60,000 bases of DNA from Apostichopus japonicus (Eukaryota; Echinodermata; Holothuroidea; Aspidochirotida; Stichopodidae): assembly GCF_037975245.1 (NCBI RefSeq), contig NC_092574.1, forward strand, positions 15,665,213 to 15,725,212. Reading direction: 5' to 3'. This document shows positions 48,405 to 60,000 of the stretch, piece by piece (position 1 is the stretch's first letter; the number at the start of each line of letters is the position of its first letter). A program made the position numbers and the translations under genes. Under the pieces are notes generated by a model. It was not told the origin of the DNA, searched no databases, and saw nothing but the letters and a program-made list of their open reading frames with translations.

Positions 48405-48745
48405 GTGATTTTCTTAAATTCTCAGAGTGATTGAACTCATAACGAAACCTGCGAGATCAATGAGCTGCTTATGACAACCCTTTATCCAGATAGTGAGGCT
48501 CTCTGCCCATTTTGTAAGTAGTTTTTCGTATGTATTTTCAGGACTTTCGGAACGAAACACAGGATTCCATAAAGGAAAATAACTACAGGATTTTCGTGCG
48601 TTCTCGGAGTGAATGGACTAAAAAAGGAACGTTATTAGTGTAAGGCCCGGCTTACCGTTACCTGGAACTATCAAAATAAGCCTTACACTGCGTAGATCAA
48701 TGAACTGCTTATGGCAACCCTCTGCCCCGGATAAGGAGGCGCTCT
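48405..48745. repeat. Two diverged ~150-bp direct copies
   Basis: 48420-48510 and 48600-48745 share ttctcrgagtgaatgg, gatcaatgarctgcttatg and gaggcgctctgcc, each following the same minisatellite motif. This suggests duplication of array plus flank. Confidence 0.6.
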
Positions 48746-51464
48746 GCCTATATGCCGTACCGAACCAAACAATCAAACGGCGCCATTTTGAATTCCCTTG
48801 CCCTGGATAATTTCAAGGGATATCTTTATTTCCAGTCTAAGTTGTGTCGGAGTCTATTTGTCAATCGTGGTGATCGACTGATCTTTTACTTCACCGGTCC
48901 GTTGTAAGTATCTAGGGACAGTAAGGGACCGAGGGGAAGGAAGGGAACAGATGAAGAAGAAAAACCGTGAGTTTACTTTTTCTATACTAAATGTTCCGGA
49001 TCGTCTTACTAACACTGGAAGCAGTCGCACTCAAACAATTTTATTGACATACATTGAGACCCCATTTGAGATCCATTTAAACCATTTATTCAACTGATAC
49101 GCAACAAAGTGTAATAAATTACAAATCCACACGTAATTATAAATAATTATTTGTAATTCCAAACTAACTACGCAGTCAAGATAAGCCATTTATTATATCG
49201 ATAAAAAAAGTGTACTTAAAAACTCGGGACTTATTTAAACAATTGTTAAGTATCTAATTACAATGATAAATTAAACAAAAACGTACTTAATTTCTTAATT
49301 CCATTCTCATTACAAATCCACATAACTTATCTCGCAAATTAGTGGATCAACTCAAATCAGCGATTAAAGGAAATATGACATTTCATTCTACTTTAAGAGA
49401 GAACAATATTTAGCGCATGCCTCTACGTTCTCTCCACGTTCTTCAAATATGAAGAGCACGAAATTATCCATTATTTCCTTTACTTACTTGTATCTTCATC
49501 AATGATGGCGAAAAGAGCAAATGTAGGATTTTGCTGTCCACCACTTTTCAATTTTGTTTTCACAGCAAGCGCACGCATGTAAAGATTTTTTTGGGGAAAA
49601 CATTATTATGTAGCTGAAGGCGCTACTATAACATTATACTTGCATTTAAAGTTCAGTATTTTTTTTTTGAAGTATCTAATTCATTAAAAGACGTAGTTTT
49701 CAGAGAAACAGTATAAAATTTTGCTTTCATGAAAGTATGTCGCTTGAGTACAAGCGTTTCACCCAATTATCCACACCGTGCCCCGTTAGGAATTATCTCA
49801 AAGAAATGTTCTAGACATCAGCTCGTTTGGTTTAACTTTTTCAACCACATACATTACATTAGCATTCCACCACACTTTATTAAAAACCCCACATTAAACT
49901 TAATGTTGGAATGCGTGGATTTTACTCTTCTGATGTTCGATTACAACTGGTAATTATAATGTCAAGTTGAATGGAGCTGGTAAGCACCTTAGCGCCATTT
50001 TATATTGTGGTCGAACACTTTTGTTATGGCCAATCAGTCTGTGGATCCTAAATGTTTTTTATTTGGCAAACGAACATTCAAGAAAAAAAAAAGTCATGCA
50101 ATTGGGAAATGTTTTGCTACATTCTAAGTTTTTTTACGTAACACCTCTTTTTTGTTCAAAGTTTTATTTTAGCATAGGCCTACTCAAATCAACTGAGGGA
50201 GAACAGGATGTTCAATGAAGTTTGAACTGTCGGAAAATGTCAATAATATATATTTTCATATGAAAGGTCCGCCGTTTTGCGGCAATCTCTCTGCCTCTTT
50301 CAATACATATTTTGTAATTTACAAACTTCTTGCGAGAAAAATTACCATAGGTTCCTTAATTGTAGATAATATTCCACTCTGAATGATTAGGGCAACATCG
50401 AAATTTATCATCGATTGTGAACTTTCATTATATCGATAAAGTTCCCGATTATTCGCATTGCTTAATTTTCGCGATGAAATTGTTTTCATCACCTTATATT
50501 GTAGCTTCAACTTTCGTTAAACTGTATCCAAGTAACCTTTAAAATCTTAATTTAGGCATAGAGCTTCGTCCGTGTCTCATGTCAAAATGAACTCGGGACG
50601 GTACTGTACCACCTCGCCGGCGAATCGAACTTTGAACTTAGTTTAGTTTAGTAGAAAAAATGATCAGTAGGGACACTCAAGTCCCCATCAATGACTTAGC
50701 ACGCTTTTAATAATATTTATCATTGTAAACGAAAAGTGCTGTATGTATTAAGCGATATTATATTGTCGTATATCTATCTGACAGGAAAAAAATGTTCCTT
50801 GCTAGCTTCAAGTCTCAAAAGAATAAATGATAGTGAGTAAACATTTCTGCACAGAGTTGGGCTAGTGAACGTGTAAATCCTTACAGACTATTGTTATCAC
50901 GCTGAGGAATTGTCGCGGCTGTGTGACCGCAAATGCTCTAGATAAGCACTCCACTCTTTTGTTACTTTTGGGCTAGTAAGCTTTACCACGGACGTTTTCG
51001 GGCACTTTTGGTCTTGAAAACTGGGCATGACGGGTTTTTTTTTAACCGGACGCTCGGACGGAACCAGACAGAACCGGACACTTTCAGACGTTTCGGACGT
51101 TTTCGGACGTTTTCGGACATTTTTAAATTATTACGACTAGGTCAACCTCGACGTAACACCACTGTAATTATATATACAAACGCATTATACCGAACGGTAG
51201 TTCCATACCTGCCGATGTCGATTCCATTCTCGATGAGGTTTTGACGGTATCGCCAAAGAAAGACCATACCGAGGCATTCTGGAACCGGTTACACCAGCTA
51301 CAGCCGATCCTGCAAAATAAAACCGAGTCAAGTTCAATTTGCTATGTGCACTTTTCGGTGATGTCAGTATACAGTATGTTATCCAATTATCACAACATTG
51401 TTTTACGCTTGTCACAAGTTGTTTGTATTTATGAAAAAAATGTAGGCTTATTAATGCTCTATTG
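48746..51464. other. No gene seen
   Basis: AT-rich. A short tandem cggacgtttt repeat occurs at 51090-51120. A tRNA B-box-like GTTCGATTCGCC on the - strand near 50625 has no A box. Open frames at 49729-50218 and 51008-51528 have no recognisable domain. Confidence 0.4.
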
Positions 51465-52330
51465 TTGTAGTGTATATATTGATAGATACAACTGTTTTGT
51501 CAGTGTTGTAGGCCACATATATTCATAGATATATACCGCTGTTTTGTTGGTGTTGAAGGCCAAAGATATTCATAGATACATATGTTTTGTTAGTGTTAAT
51601 TAGAGGCCACAGATATTCATAGATACATATGTTATGTTAGTGTTGGAGGCCACAGATATTCGTAGATACATCTATTATGTTAGTGTTGCAGGCCACATAT
51701 ATTCATAGATACAGCTGTTATGTTGGTGTTGTAGGCCACAGGCATTCATAGATACAGCGGTTATGCTAAATATATTCATAGATAGGGTTCTACATTTATT
51801 ATATGTTAGTATTGTAGGCCAGATATATTCATAGATATATCTCTTATATAAGTGTTGTAGGCCACTTATACTCATAGATATATCTATAATGTTAGGGTTA
51901 CATGCCACATATATTCATAGATACAGCTGTTATGTTAGGGTTGCATGCTACATATATTCATAGATACAGCTGTTATGTTAGGGTTGCATGCTACATATAT
52001 TCATAGATACAGCTGTTATGTTAAGGTTGCATGCCACACATATTCATGGATATATATTATATGTTAATATTGTAGGCTACATATATTCATAGATACAGCT
52101 GTTATGTTAGTGTTATAGGCAACATATATTCATATATATTATATGTTAGTATTGTAGGCCGCATATATTCATATATACATCTATTATGTTAGTGTTGTAG
52201 GCCACATATTCATAGAAACATCTATTCTATGTTAGTATTGTAGGCCACATATATTCATAGATACAGCTGTTATGTTAGTGGTGTAGGCCACATATTCATA
52301 GATACATCTGAAATGTAGACATTGTAAGCT
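51465..52330. repeat. 43-bp satellite, subfamily A
   Basis: About 20 monomers of exactly or nearly 43 bp, built on attcatagatacagctgtt followed by atgttagtgttgtaggccac. Length variants and TA-rich indels are common. Confidence 0.92.
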
Positions 52331-55300
52331 ACCGATATTCATAGATAAATATATTTAAGTGAATTAAGCAATATATGTTCACAAGTTAGCTAGATAGCAA
52401 CATATATTCAATAGATTATTCTGCTATTCGTTAGTATTCTAAGCCACAGATATTCATAGTTTAACATTATTCGTAAGTATTCTAAGACACAGATATTCCT
52501 ATTTTAATCCTAAGCCAGAGATACCCATAGCTTAATCATATTCGTAAGTATTCTCAGCCACAGATATTCATAGATTAATCCTATTTGTTAGTAATCTAAG
52601 CCACAGATATTCATAGATTACTCCTATTCGATAGTATTCTTAGCCACATATATTCATAGTTTAATACTATTCGTAAGTATTCTAAGACACAGATATTCCT
52701 AATTTAATCCTAAGCCACATATACCCATTGCTTAATCCTATTCGTAAGTATTCTAAGCCACAGATATTCATGGATTAATCCTATTCGTGACTATTCTAAG
52801 CCACGGTTATTCATAGACCACTCCTATTCATAATAATTCTAAGCCACAGATATTCATAGATTAATCCTATTCATAAGTATTCTAAGCTACAGATATACAT
52901 AGATTTATACTATTCGTAAGTATTCAAAGCAAGAGATAGACATAGTTTAATCTTATTCGTAAGTATTCAAAGCCAGAGGTATATATAGATTAATCCTATT
53001 CGTTAGAATTCTAAGCCACAGAAATTCATAGCTTAAGCCCATTCGAAAGTATTCTAAGCCACAGATATTCATAGCTTAATCCTATTCGTAAGTATTCTAA
53101 GCCACAAACATTCATAGATTAATCCTATTCGTAAGTATTCTAAGCCACAAATATTCATATTTTATTCTTATTGTTAAGTATTCGAAGCCACAGATATTCA
53201 TAAAATACTCCTATACATAAGTATTGTAAGCTACAGATATTGATAGTTTAATCCTATTCGTAAGTATTCAAAGCCAGAGATATAAATAGTTTAATCCTGT
53301 TCAAAACTTTTCTAAGCCACAGATATTTATAGATTAATCCTATTCATAAGTATTCAAAGTCAGAGATATACATAGGTTAATCATATTCGTTGGTATTCTA
53401 AGCCACAGATATTGATAGTTTAATACTAGTAGTAAGTATTCTAAAACACAGATATTCCTAATTTAATCCCAAGCCACAGATATATATTGCTTAATCCTAT
53501 TCGTAGGTATTCTATGTCACAGACATTGATAGATTAAACCTTTTTGTAAGTATTTTAAGCCACACAAAATCATAGTTTAATCCTATTCGTAAGTATTCTA
53601 AGCCACAGATATTCATATATTACTCCTAATCATAAGAATCAAAGCCAGAGATATACATAGCTTAATCCTATACGTTAGTATTCTAAGCCACAGATATTCA
53701 TAGTTTAATACTCTTAGTAAGTATTCTAAGACACAGATACTCATTGTTTAATCCTAAGCCATAGACATCCATAGCTTAATCCTATTCGTCAGTATTCTAA
53801 GCCATAAATATTCATAGTTTAATCATATTCGTAAGCATTCAAAGCCACAGATAATCATAGATTACTCCTATCCATAAGAATTCTAAGCCTCAGATATTTA
53901 TATATTAATCCTAATCTTAAGTATTCTATGCAACATATAATCATAGTTTAATCCTAAGCCACAGATATTCATAGTTTAATCCTATAAGCCACAGATATTC
54001 ATAGCTTAATCATATTCGTAAGTATTCGAAGCCACAGATATTCATAGCCTAATCATATTCGTAAGTATTCTAAGCCACAAATATTCATAGATTAATCCTA
54101 TTCGTAAGTATTCTCAGCCACAAATATTCATACAATCCTCTTCATAAGTATTGTAAGCTACAGGTATACATAGTTTAATCCTATTCGTATGTATTCTAAG
54201 CCTCAGATAACCATAGATAACTCATATTCATCAGTATTCTAAGCCACAATATACATAGAATGATCCTATTCGTAAGTATTCTAAGCCACAGATATTTATA
54301 GTTTAATCCAATTCTTAAGTAATCTAAGCCAAAGATATTCATAGCTTAGGCCTATTCATAAGAATTCTAAGCCACAGGTATACATAGTTTAATCCTATTC
54401 GTATGTATTCTAAGCCTCAGATAACCATAGATACCTCATATTCATAAGTATTCTAAGCCACAATATACATAGAATGATCCTATTCGTAAGTATTCTAAGC
54501 CACAGATATTTATAGTTTAATCCAATTCTTAAGTAATCTAAGCCACAGATATTCATAGCTTAGGCCTATTCATAAGAATTCTAAGCCACAGATATTTTCA
54601 TAGTTTAACCCTAAGCCACGGATATTCATAGATTAATCCCATTCGTTAGTATTCTAAGCCAGGGATATACCTAGTTTAATCAATTCGTATGTATTCTAAG
54701 CTACATATATACATAGAATGATCCTATTCGTAAGCATTCGAAGCCACAGATATTCATAGTTTAATCCTAAGCCACAGATATTCAAAGTTTAATCCTAAGC
54801 CACAGATAATCATAGCTTAATCATAATCGTTAGTATTTTAAGCCAGAGATATTCATAGTTTAATCCTAAGCCACAGATATATATAGTTTAATCCTAAGCC
54901 ACAGATATTCATAGCTTAATCATATTCGTAAGTATTCTAAGCCAACAAATATTCATAGATTAATCCTATTCATAAGTATTCTAAGCTACAGACATGCTTA
55001 GATTTTTCCTCTTCGTAAGTATTCTAAGCCACAATTATTCATAGTTTAATCATATTCGTTAGTATTTTATGCCACGGATAATCATTGATTACTCCTATTC
55101 ATAAGAATCCTAAGCCACAGATATTTATATATTAATCCTAAGCCACAGATATTCAAAGTTTAATCCTAAGCCACAGATATTCATAGCTAAATCATAATCG
55201 TTAGTATTCTAAGCCACAGGCTATTCATAGTTTAATCCTAAGCCACAGATATTTATAGCTTAATCCTAAGCCACAGATATTCATAGCTTAATTATAATCG

Positions 55301-57885
55301 TTAGTATTCTAAGCCACAGATATTCATAGTTTAATCCTAAGCCACAGATATATATAGTTTAATCCTAGGCCACAGATATTCATAGCTTAGGCCTATTCAT
55401 AAGAATTCTAAGCCACAGGTATACATAGTTTAATCCTATTCGTATGTATTCTAAGCCTCAGATAACCATAGATACCTCATATTCATAAGTATTCTAAGCC
55501 ACAATATACATAGAATGATCCTATTCGTAAGTATTCTAAGCCACAGATATTTATAGTTTAATCCAATTCTTAAGTAATCTAAGCCACATATGTTCATAGC
55601 TTAGTCCTATTCATAAGAATTCTCAGCCACGGATATCTATAGCTTAATCCTATTCATAAGTATTCTAAGCTACAGATATTGACAGATTAAACCTTTTTGT
55701 AAGTATTCTAAGCCACAAAAATTCATAGTTTAATCCTATTCGTAAGTATTCTAAGCCACAGATATTCATAGATAAATCCTATTCATAAGAATTCTAAGCC
55801 AGAGATATACATAGATTAATCCTATTCGTAAGTATTCTCAGCCACAAATATTCATAAAATACTCCTATTCATAAATATTGTAAGCTACAGATATTCATAG
55901 CTTAAGCCCATTCGAAAGTTTTCTAAGAGACAGATATTCACAGGTTACTCATATTCGTAAGTATTCTAAGTCACAGATATTCATAGTTTAATCCTAAGCC
56001 ACAGATATTCATAGCTTAATTTTATTCGTAAGTAATCTAAGCAACAAATATTCATAGATAAATCCTATTAATAAGTATTCTAAGCCACAGATGTTCATAG
56101 TTTAATCTTATTCGTAAGTAATCTAAGCCACATATATTCATAGCTTAGGCCTATTCATAAGAATTCTAAGCCACAGATATTTTCATAGTTTAATCCTATT
56201 CATAAGTATTCTAAGCCACAGATATTCATAGTTTAACCCTAAGCCACGGATATTCATAGATTAATCCCATTCGTTAGTATTCTAAGCCAGAGATATACCT
56301 AGTTTAATCTATTCGTATGTATTCTAAGCTACACATATACATAGAATGATCCTATTCGTAAGCATTCGAAGCCACAGATATTCATAGTTTAATCTAATTC
56401 GTAAGTATTCAAAGCCACAGATATTCATAGATTACTCCTATTCATGAGTATTCTAAGCCATAGATGTTCATAGTTTAATCCTATTGATAATTATTCTAAG
56501 CAACATAAAACCATAGCTCAATCCTATTCGTAAGTATTCTAAGCCACAGATATTCATAGATTAATCCTAATCGTAAGTATCGTAAGCCACAGATATTAAT
56601 AGTTTAATCCAATTCTTAAGTAATCTAAGCCACATATGTTCATAGCTTAGGCCTATTCATAGGAATTCTCAGCCACGGCTATCTATAGCGTAATCATAGA
56701 TTTAAGCCACAGATATTCATAGCTTATTCCTATTCGTAAGTATTCTAAGCCATGCACAGATATTCATAGCTTAATCCGATTCGCAAGTTTTCAAAGCCAG
56801 AGATATACATAGATTACTCCTAATCGTTAGTATTCTAAGCCACATATATTCATAGTTTAATCCTATTGATAATTATTCTAAGCAACATAAAATCATAGCT
56901 CAATCCTATTCGTAAGTATTCTAAGCCAGAGATATACATAGATTAATCCTGTTCGTTAGTATTCTAAGCCACAGATATTCATAGATTAAGCCTATTCGTC
57001 AGTATTCTAAGCCACAGATATTCATAGATTAATCCTAATCGTAAGTATCGTAAGCCACAGATATTAATAGTTTAATCCAATTCTTAAGTAATCTAAGCCA
57101 CATATGTTCATAGCTTAGGCCTATTCATAGGAATTCTCAGCCACGGATATCTATAGCGTAATCATAGATCTAAGCCACATATATTCATAGATTACTCCTA
57201 TTCGTAAGTATTCTAAGCCATGCACAGATATTCATAGCTTAATCCGATTCGCAAGTTTTCAAAGCCAGAGATATACATAGATTACTCCTAATCGTTAGTA
57301 TTCTAAGCCACATATATTCATAGTTTAATCCTATTGATAATTATTCTAAGCAACATAAAATCATAGCTCAATCCTACTCGTAAGTATTCTAAGCCACAGA
57401 TATGCATAATTTAATCATATTCGTAAGTATCCTAAGCCACAGATATTCCTATTCGTAAGTATTCTAAGCCAAATATATTCATAGATTAATCCTATTCATA
57501 AGTATTCTAAGACACAGAAATTCATAGTTTAATCCTAAGCCACAGATATTCATAGTTTAATCCCATTCGTTAGTATTCTAAGCCACAGATATTCATAGTT
57601 TATAATCTTATTCGAAAGTATTCAAAGCCACATGCATTCATAGTTTTATGATATTCGTAAGCATTCTATGCCACAGATATTTATAGATTAATCCTATTTG
57701 TAAGTATTCTAAGCAACATATATTCATATATTAATCCTATTCGTATGAATTCTAAGCCACAGATATTCATAGCTTATTCCTATTCGTAAGTATTCCAAGC
57801 TACATATATTCACAGCTAAATACTACTAAATACTACTAAGTATTCTAATCCACATATAACTATAGATTAATCCTATTAATATATT
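52331..57885. repeat. 43-bp satellite, subfamily B (about 5.5 kb)
   Basis: Well over 100 monomers of attcatagtttaatcctatt followed by cgtaagtattctaagccaca. Many monomers are 28 bp, lacking the 15 bases between two CTA triplets. Positions 1-10 and the last ~10 match subfamily A, so both derive from one ancestral 43-bp unit. Higher-order copies occur: 54160-54373, 54374-54589 and 55415-55628 (five monomers, ~214 bp each), and a 468-bp period around 56560 and 57028. No CENP-B-like box is evident. Confidence 0.95.
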
Positions 57886-58388
57886 TGATTGTCTGCATGT
57901 CTGCTTGTCTGCGTGTCTGCTTGTCTTCGAACATGCTTGTCTGCGTATCTGATTGTCTGCGTGTCTGGTCGTCTGCGTGTCTGACTGTCTGATTGTCTGC
58001 GTGTCTGGTTGTCTGTGTGTCTGGTTGTGTGCGTGTCTAATTGTCTGCGTGTCTGATTGTCTGCGTGTCTGGTTGTGTGCGTGTCTGGTCGTGTGCGAGT
58101 CTGATTGTCTGCGTGTCTGGTCGTCTGCGTGTCTGGTTGTCTGATTGTCTGCTTGTCTGGTTGTCTGTGTGTCTGGTTGTGTGCGTGTCTAATTGTCTGC
58201 GTGTCTGATTGTCTGCGTGTCTGGTTGTCTGCGTGTCTGCAAGTCTGATTGTCTGTGTGTCTGATTGTCTGCGTGTCTGATTGTCTGCGTGTCTGATTGT
58301 CTGCTTATTTGGTTGTCTGATTGTCTGATTGTCTGCGTGTCTGATTGTCTGCGTGTCTGATTGTCTTCGTGTCGGCTTGTCCGGAACC
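57886..58388. repeat. TGTCTGCG/TGTCTGAT 8-bp array
   Basis: About 60 imperfect 8-bp units of tgtctgcg, tgtctgat and tgtctggt, starting straight after the 43-bp satellite. Both-strand open frames (Cys/Val/Leu-rich on +, Asp/Asn/Gln-rich on -) arise from the repeat and are not genes. Confidence 0.93.
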
Positions 58389-58555
58389 AGACCAAACGGA
58401 CAGACTGCTTAGGCATGTTTTCAAACTGTTTGGAACACCCGATGTGTAACCTATTTAGAAGGTATCATTGGAACTAACTCCTCGCCAGGTCCTACGGGAC
58501 GAAAAGAGGGCACGGGCAGGGCCTCGGGGGGCAGTTCCCCAGGCGCTCAACCATG

Positions 58556-59160
58556 ACTTCTTTTTCTTTCTTTTTTGTTCAATATCAATTTCAATTTCTT
58601 TATTCCAGTATAAATTACAACATTTTATATATAGGACACATAATAATGATACACAAAAGACGTAAAAAAATTATGAAACATGAACAAATAAGAAATAAGA
58701 TGGAGGATTAGAAGTTTGAAAGATTAAAAGGATTATAACGGATTATAACAGAGATTCTAAGAACCCATTTTGAATATAAATGGCTGCTCTGTAGATAAAT
58801 GAGTTCTTGCATAGCATAATTCTAAAAGTTGGCAAGATAGTAGGATTTCGTAGATTGTACTTGTTGGTTTATTGCACAGAGTGATCAACTCGGAGTGAAG
58901 TGGGTGATGAAAATAAGGAGTAATGTATGCCAACGTTGATACAATATAATACACCTTAGACAACATTTTAGATATATCGTTAGTAAAGGTTAACTTGGCG
59001 TCAATATCAACTCTACAACGGAGCCTTCATGAACATAAGTTTTCTGATCCCTGGTCTGAATGAGACCTGGATGTTTCATGTTAATGTTCTCAAAAATGAT
59101 TTCTTTAGATTTCTTAGCATTAAGAAATTCAAAATCAAACATGTGAGACGGGAACTAAAT
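58556..59160 (-). mobile_element. Decayed non-LTR retrotransposon 3' end
   Basis: On the minus strand a segment reads NAKKSKEIIFENIN (~59125-59085), then, after a gap and frame change, CRVDIDAKLTFTNDISKMLS (~59015-58955), continuing in one frame to a stop near 58757. These resemble the part of a LINE reverse transcriptase just after the catalytic core. A 3' region runs to ~58600, ending in an A-rich, AATTGAAATTG-like tail (plus: caatttcaatttctttattc). Non-coding now. Confidence 0.6.
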
Positions 59161-59757
59161 GCACATGTGTACAATTTGGCGGTAACATGGCACAAAGTGC
59201 ACAATATCTATGGCGGAAAGTACCGATGGTGGAATAACACGGACCCTGGCACAGTACGGTTAGTTGAAAGAAACACAACGGTAATCATTTTACAGTAGTT
59301 CCAGTTGGTAATTATAGTGCATATGGTGCACTGTGTCTGTTTTCTTAATCATTCTTCTTTTTTATAACTTTGCCTTCCAGATTTTAATATGCCCATCCTC
59401 ATTATCTGCATGACGTATTTAAGCTAGTCGTTGCTGTGTTACGGTTTAATGTACATTGCAAAATTGGGAACTTTCAGAAGACAATACGAACTGTAAAGCA
59501 AACAACCGATAATTATACAAGTTATGTAGACAACAAACCTTGACACATGCAACGTGCAAAGTAGTTGTTGGAAAGAATCTGAAATATTACACATTGATCT
59601 ATGTATGGTTTTTCGCAAGTGACTTACGTTTTCTCCATGAAATGAATCACAGTAGGCTATGTGATCTGCTATATGTTCATCATGCATGCATGTTTTTCTA
59701 AGCCTTTATATCCTTGTTAACCTGAGGCTCAAATTGTGACAAGCTCTTAATCTTAAT
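59161..59757. other. No gene seen
   Basis: AT-rich sequence between two retrotransposon remnants, with no recognised feature. Confidence 0.4.
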
Positions 59758-60000
59758 ATTAATCTTCTCCGTAACGTCTGTTACATAAGGTCAAGATGCT
59801 CTCTTTCCACCCCTGTCGATCTTCTGCAGCTCTTCTCACATCGGACCAGCTTCTCCAGCCATTCTTTTCTCTCTCTTTAGTTGCTTTCCTTCTTCAAGTC
59901 GTCTTGGGTCTGCCAACCTTCCTCTTTCCTTCTGGTGCCCATTCCATTGCTACTCTTGCATGATTTCCTGTCTCCTTCGATCATAATATGACCAATGCAA
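59758..60000 (-). mobile_element. LINE ORF2 C-terminal fragment, runs off the window
   Basis: The minus strand enters at 60000 and reads MEWAPEGKRKVGRPKTT, then a TGA where family members have Trp, then after a frame change SWSDVRRAAEDRQGWKESIL and CNRRYGED, and TAA at about 59760. The GRPKTTWRR..DRQxWK pattern is the C-terminal signature of a widespread animal endonuclease-reverse transcriptase LINE group. At least one stop and one frameshift make it a pseudogene; the rest lies beyond the window. Confidence 0.8.

Noticed and set aside
51465-57885. CRISPR-like repeat-spacer pattern in the 43-bp array
   Set aside because: Whole monomers are repeated with gradual divergence, with no unique spacers, in a eukaryotic intron-bearing genome.
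57953-58416. Cys/Val-rich (+) and Asp/Gln-rich (-) open frames
   Set aside because: Pure translation of the 8-bp TGTCTG repeat.
59029-59298. Plus-strand 89-residue open frame
   Set aside because: The first half is antisense to a LINE remnant and the rest has no similarity or splice support.

Overview
The window looks like animal nuclear DNA from an invertebrate deuterostome. It is AT-rich, with long introns, GT-AG splice sites, many tandem arrays and many short DNA transposons. A marine invertebrate such as an echinoderm, perhaps a sea cucumber, would fit, but this is inference from gene sequence and repeat style; no species-diagnostic marker was found.

Two host genes are supported, and they are convergent. 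On the + strand (449 to about 21.85 kb) is a 14-exon neurochondrin (NCDN) gene. Its exons join in frame through canonical splice sites into about 615 residues, but the C-terminal ~100 residues expected from the vertebrate protein were not found. On the - strand (44989 down to 39210) is a four-exon major facilitator gene of the MFSD6 family, complete from a strong Kozak start to a stop, giving 476 residues. The two have no evident functional link.

Everything else is repeat-derived or featureless. NCDN intron 4 (2483-10823) holds two 5'-truncated LINE fragments lying 5' to 5' (an L1-like one on - and a CR1/Jockey-like one on +) and a ~388-bp tandem duplication. NCDN introns 6, 9, 12 and 13 hold an AT-rich array with a tRNA-Thr-like pseudogene, 205-bp and 155-bp arrays, a G-rich 20-bp minisatellite and a foldback element. 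From 22.9 to 36 kb, and again in MFSD6-like intron 1, there is a dense set of non-autonomous hAT-type elements (CAG..CTG termini). Six intact copies have readable 8-bp target duplications, one is nested in another, and one is apparently interrupted by an array of palindromic AGATATCT units. From 44.99 kb to the end there are no genes: a 21-bp minisatellite, a 6.4-kb satellite with a 43-bp monomer in two related subfamilies, an 8-bp TGTCTG-type array, and two decayed LINE 3' ends, the last running off the window.

The most unusual observations are a ~100-bp subterminal module shared by hAT-like elements with different termini, the AGATATCT palindrome array inside a hAT-like element, and the subfamily and higher-order structure of the 43-bp satellite.
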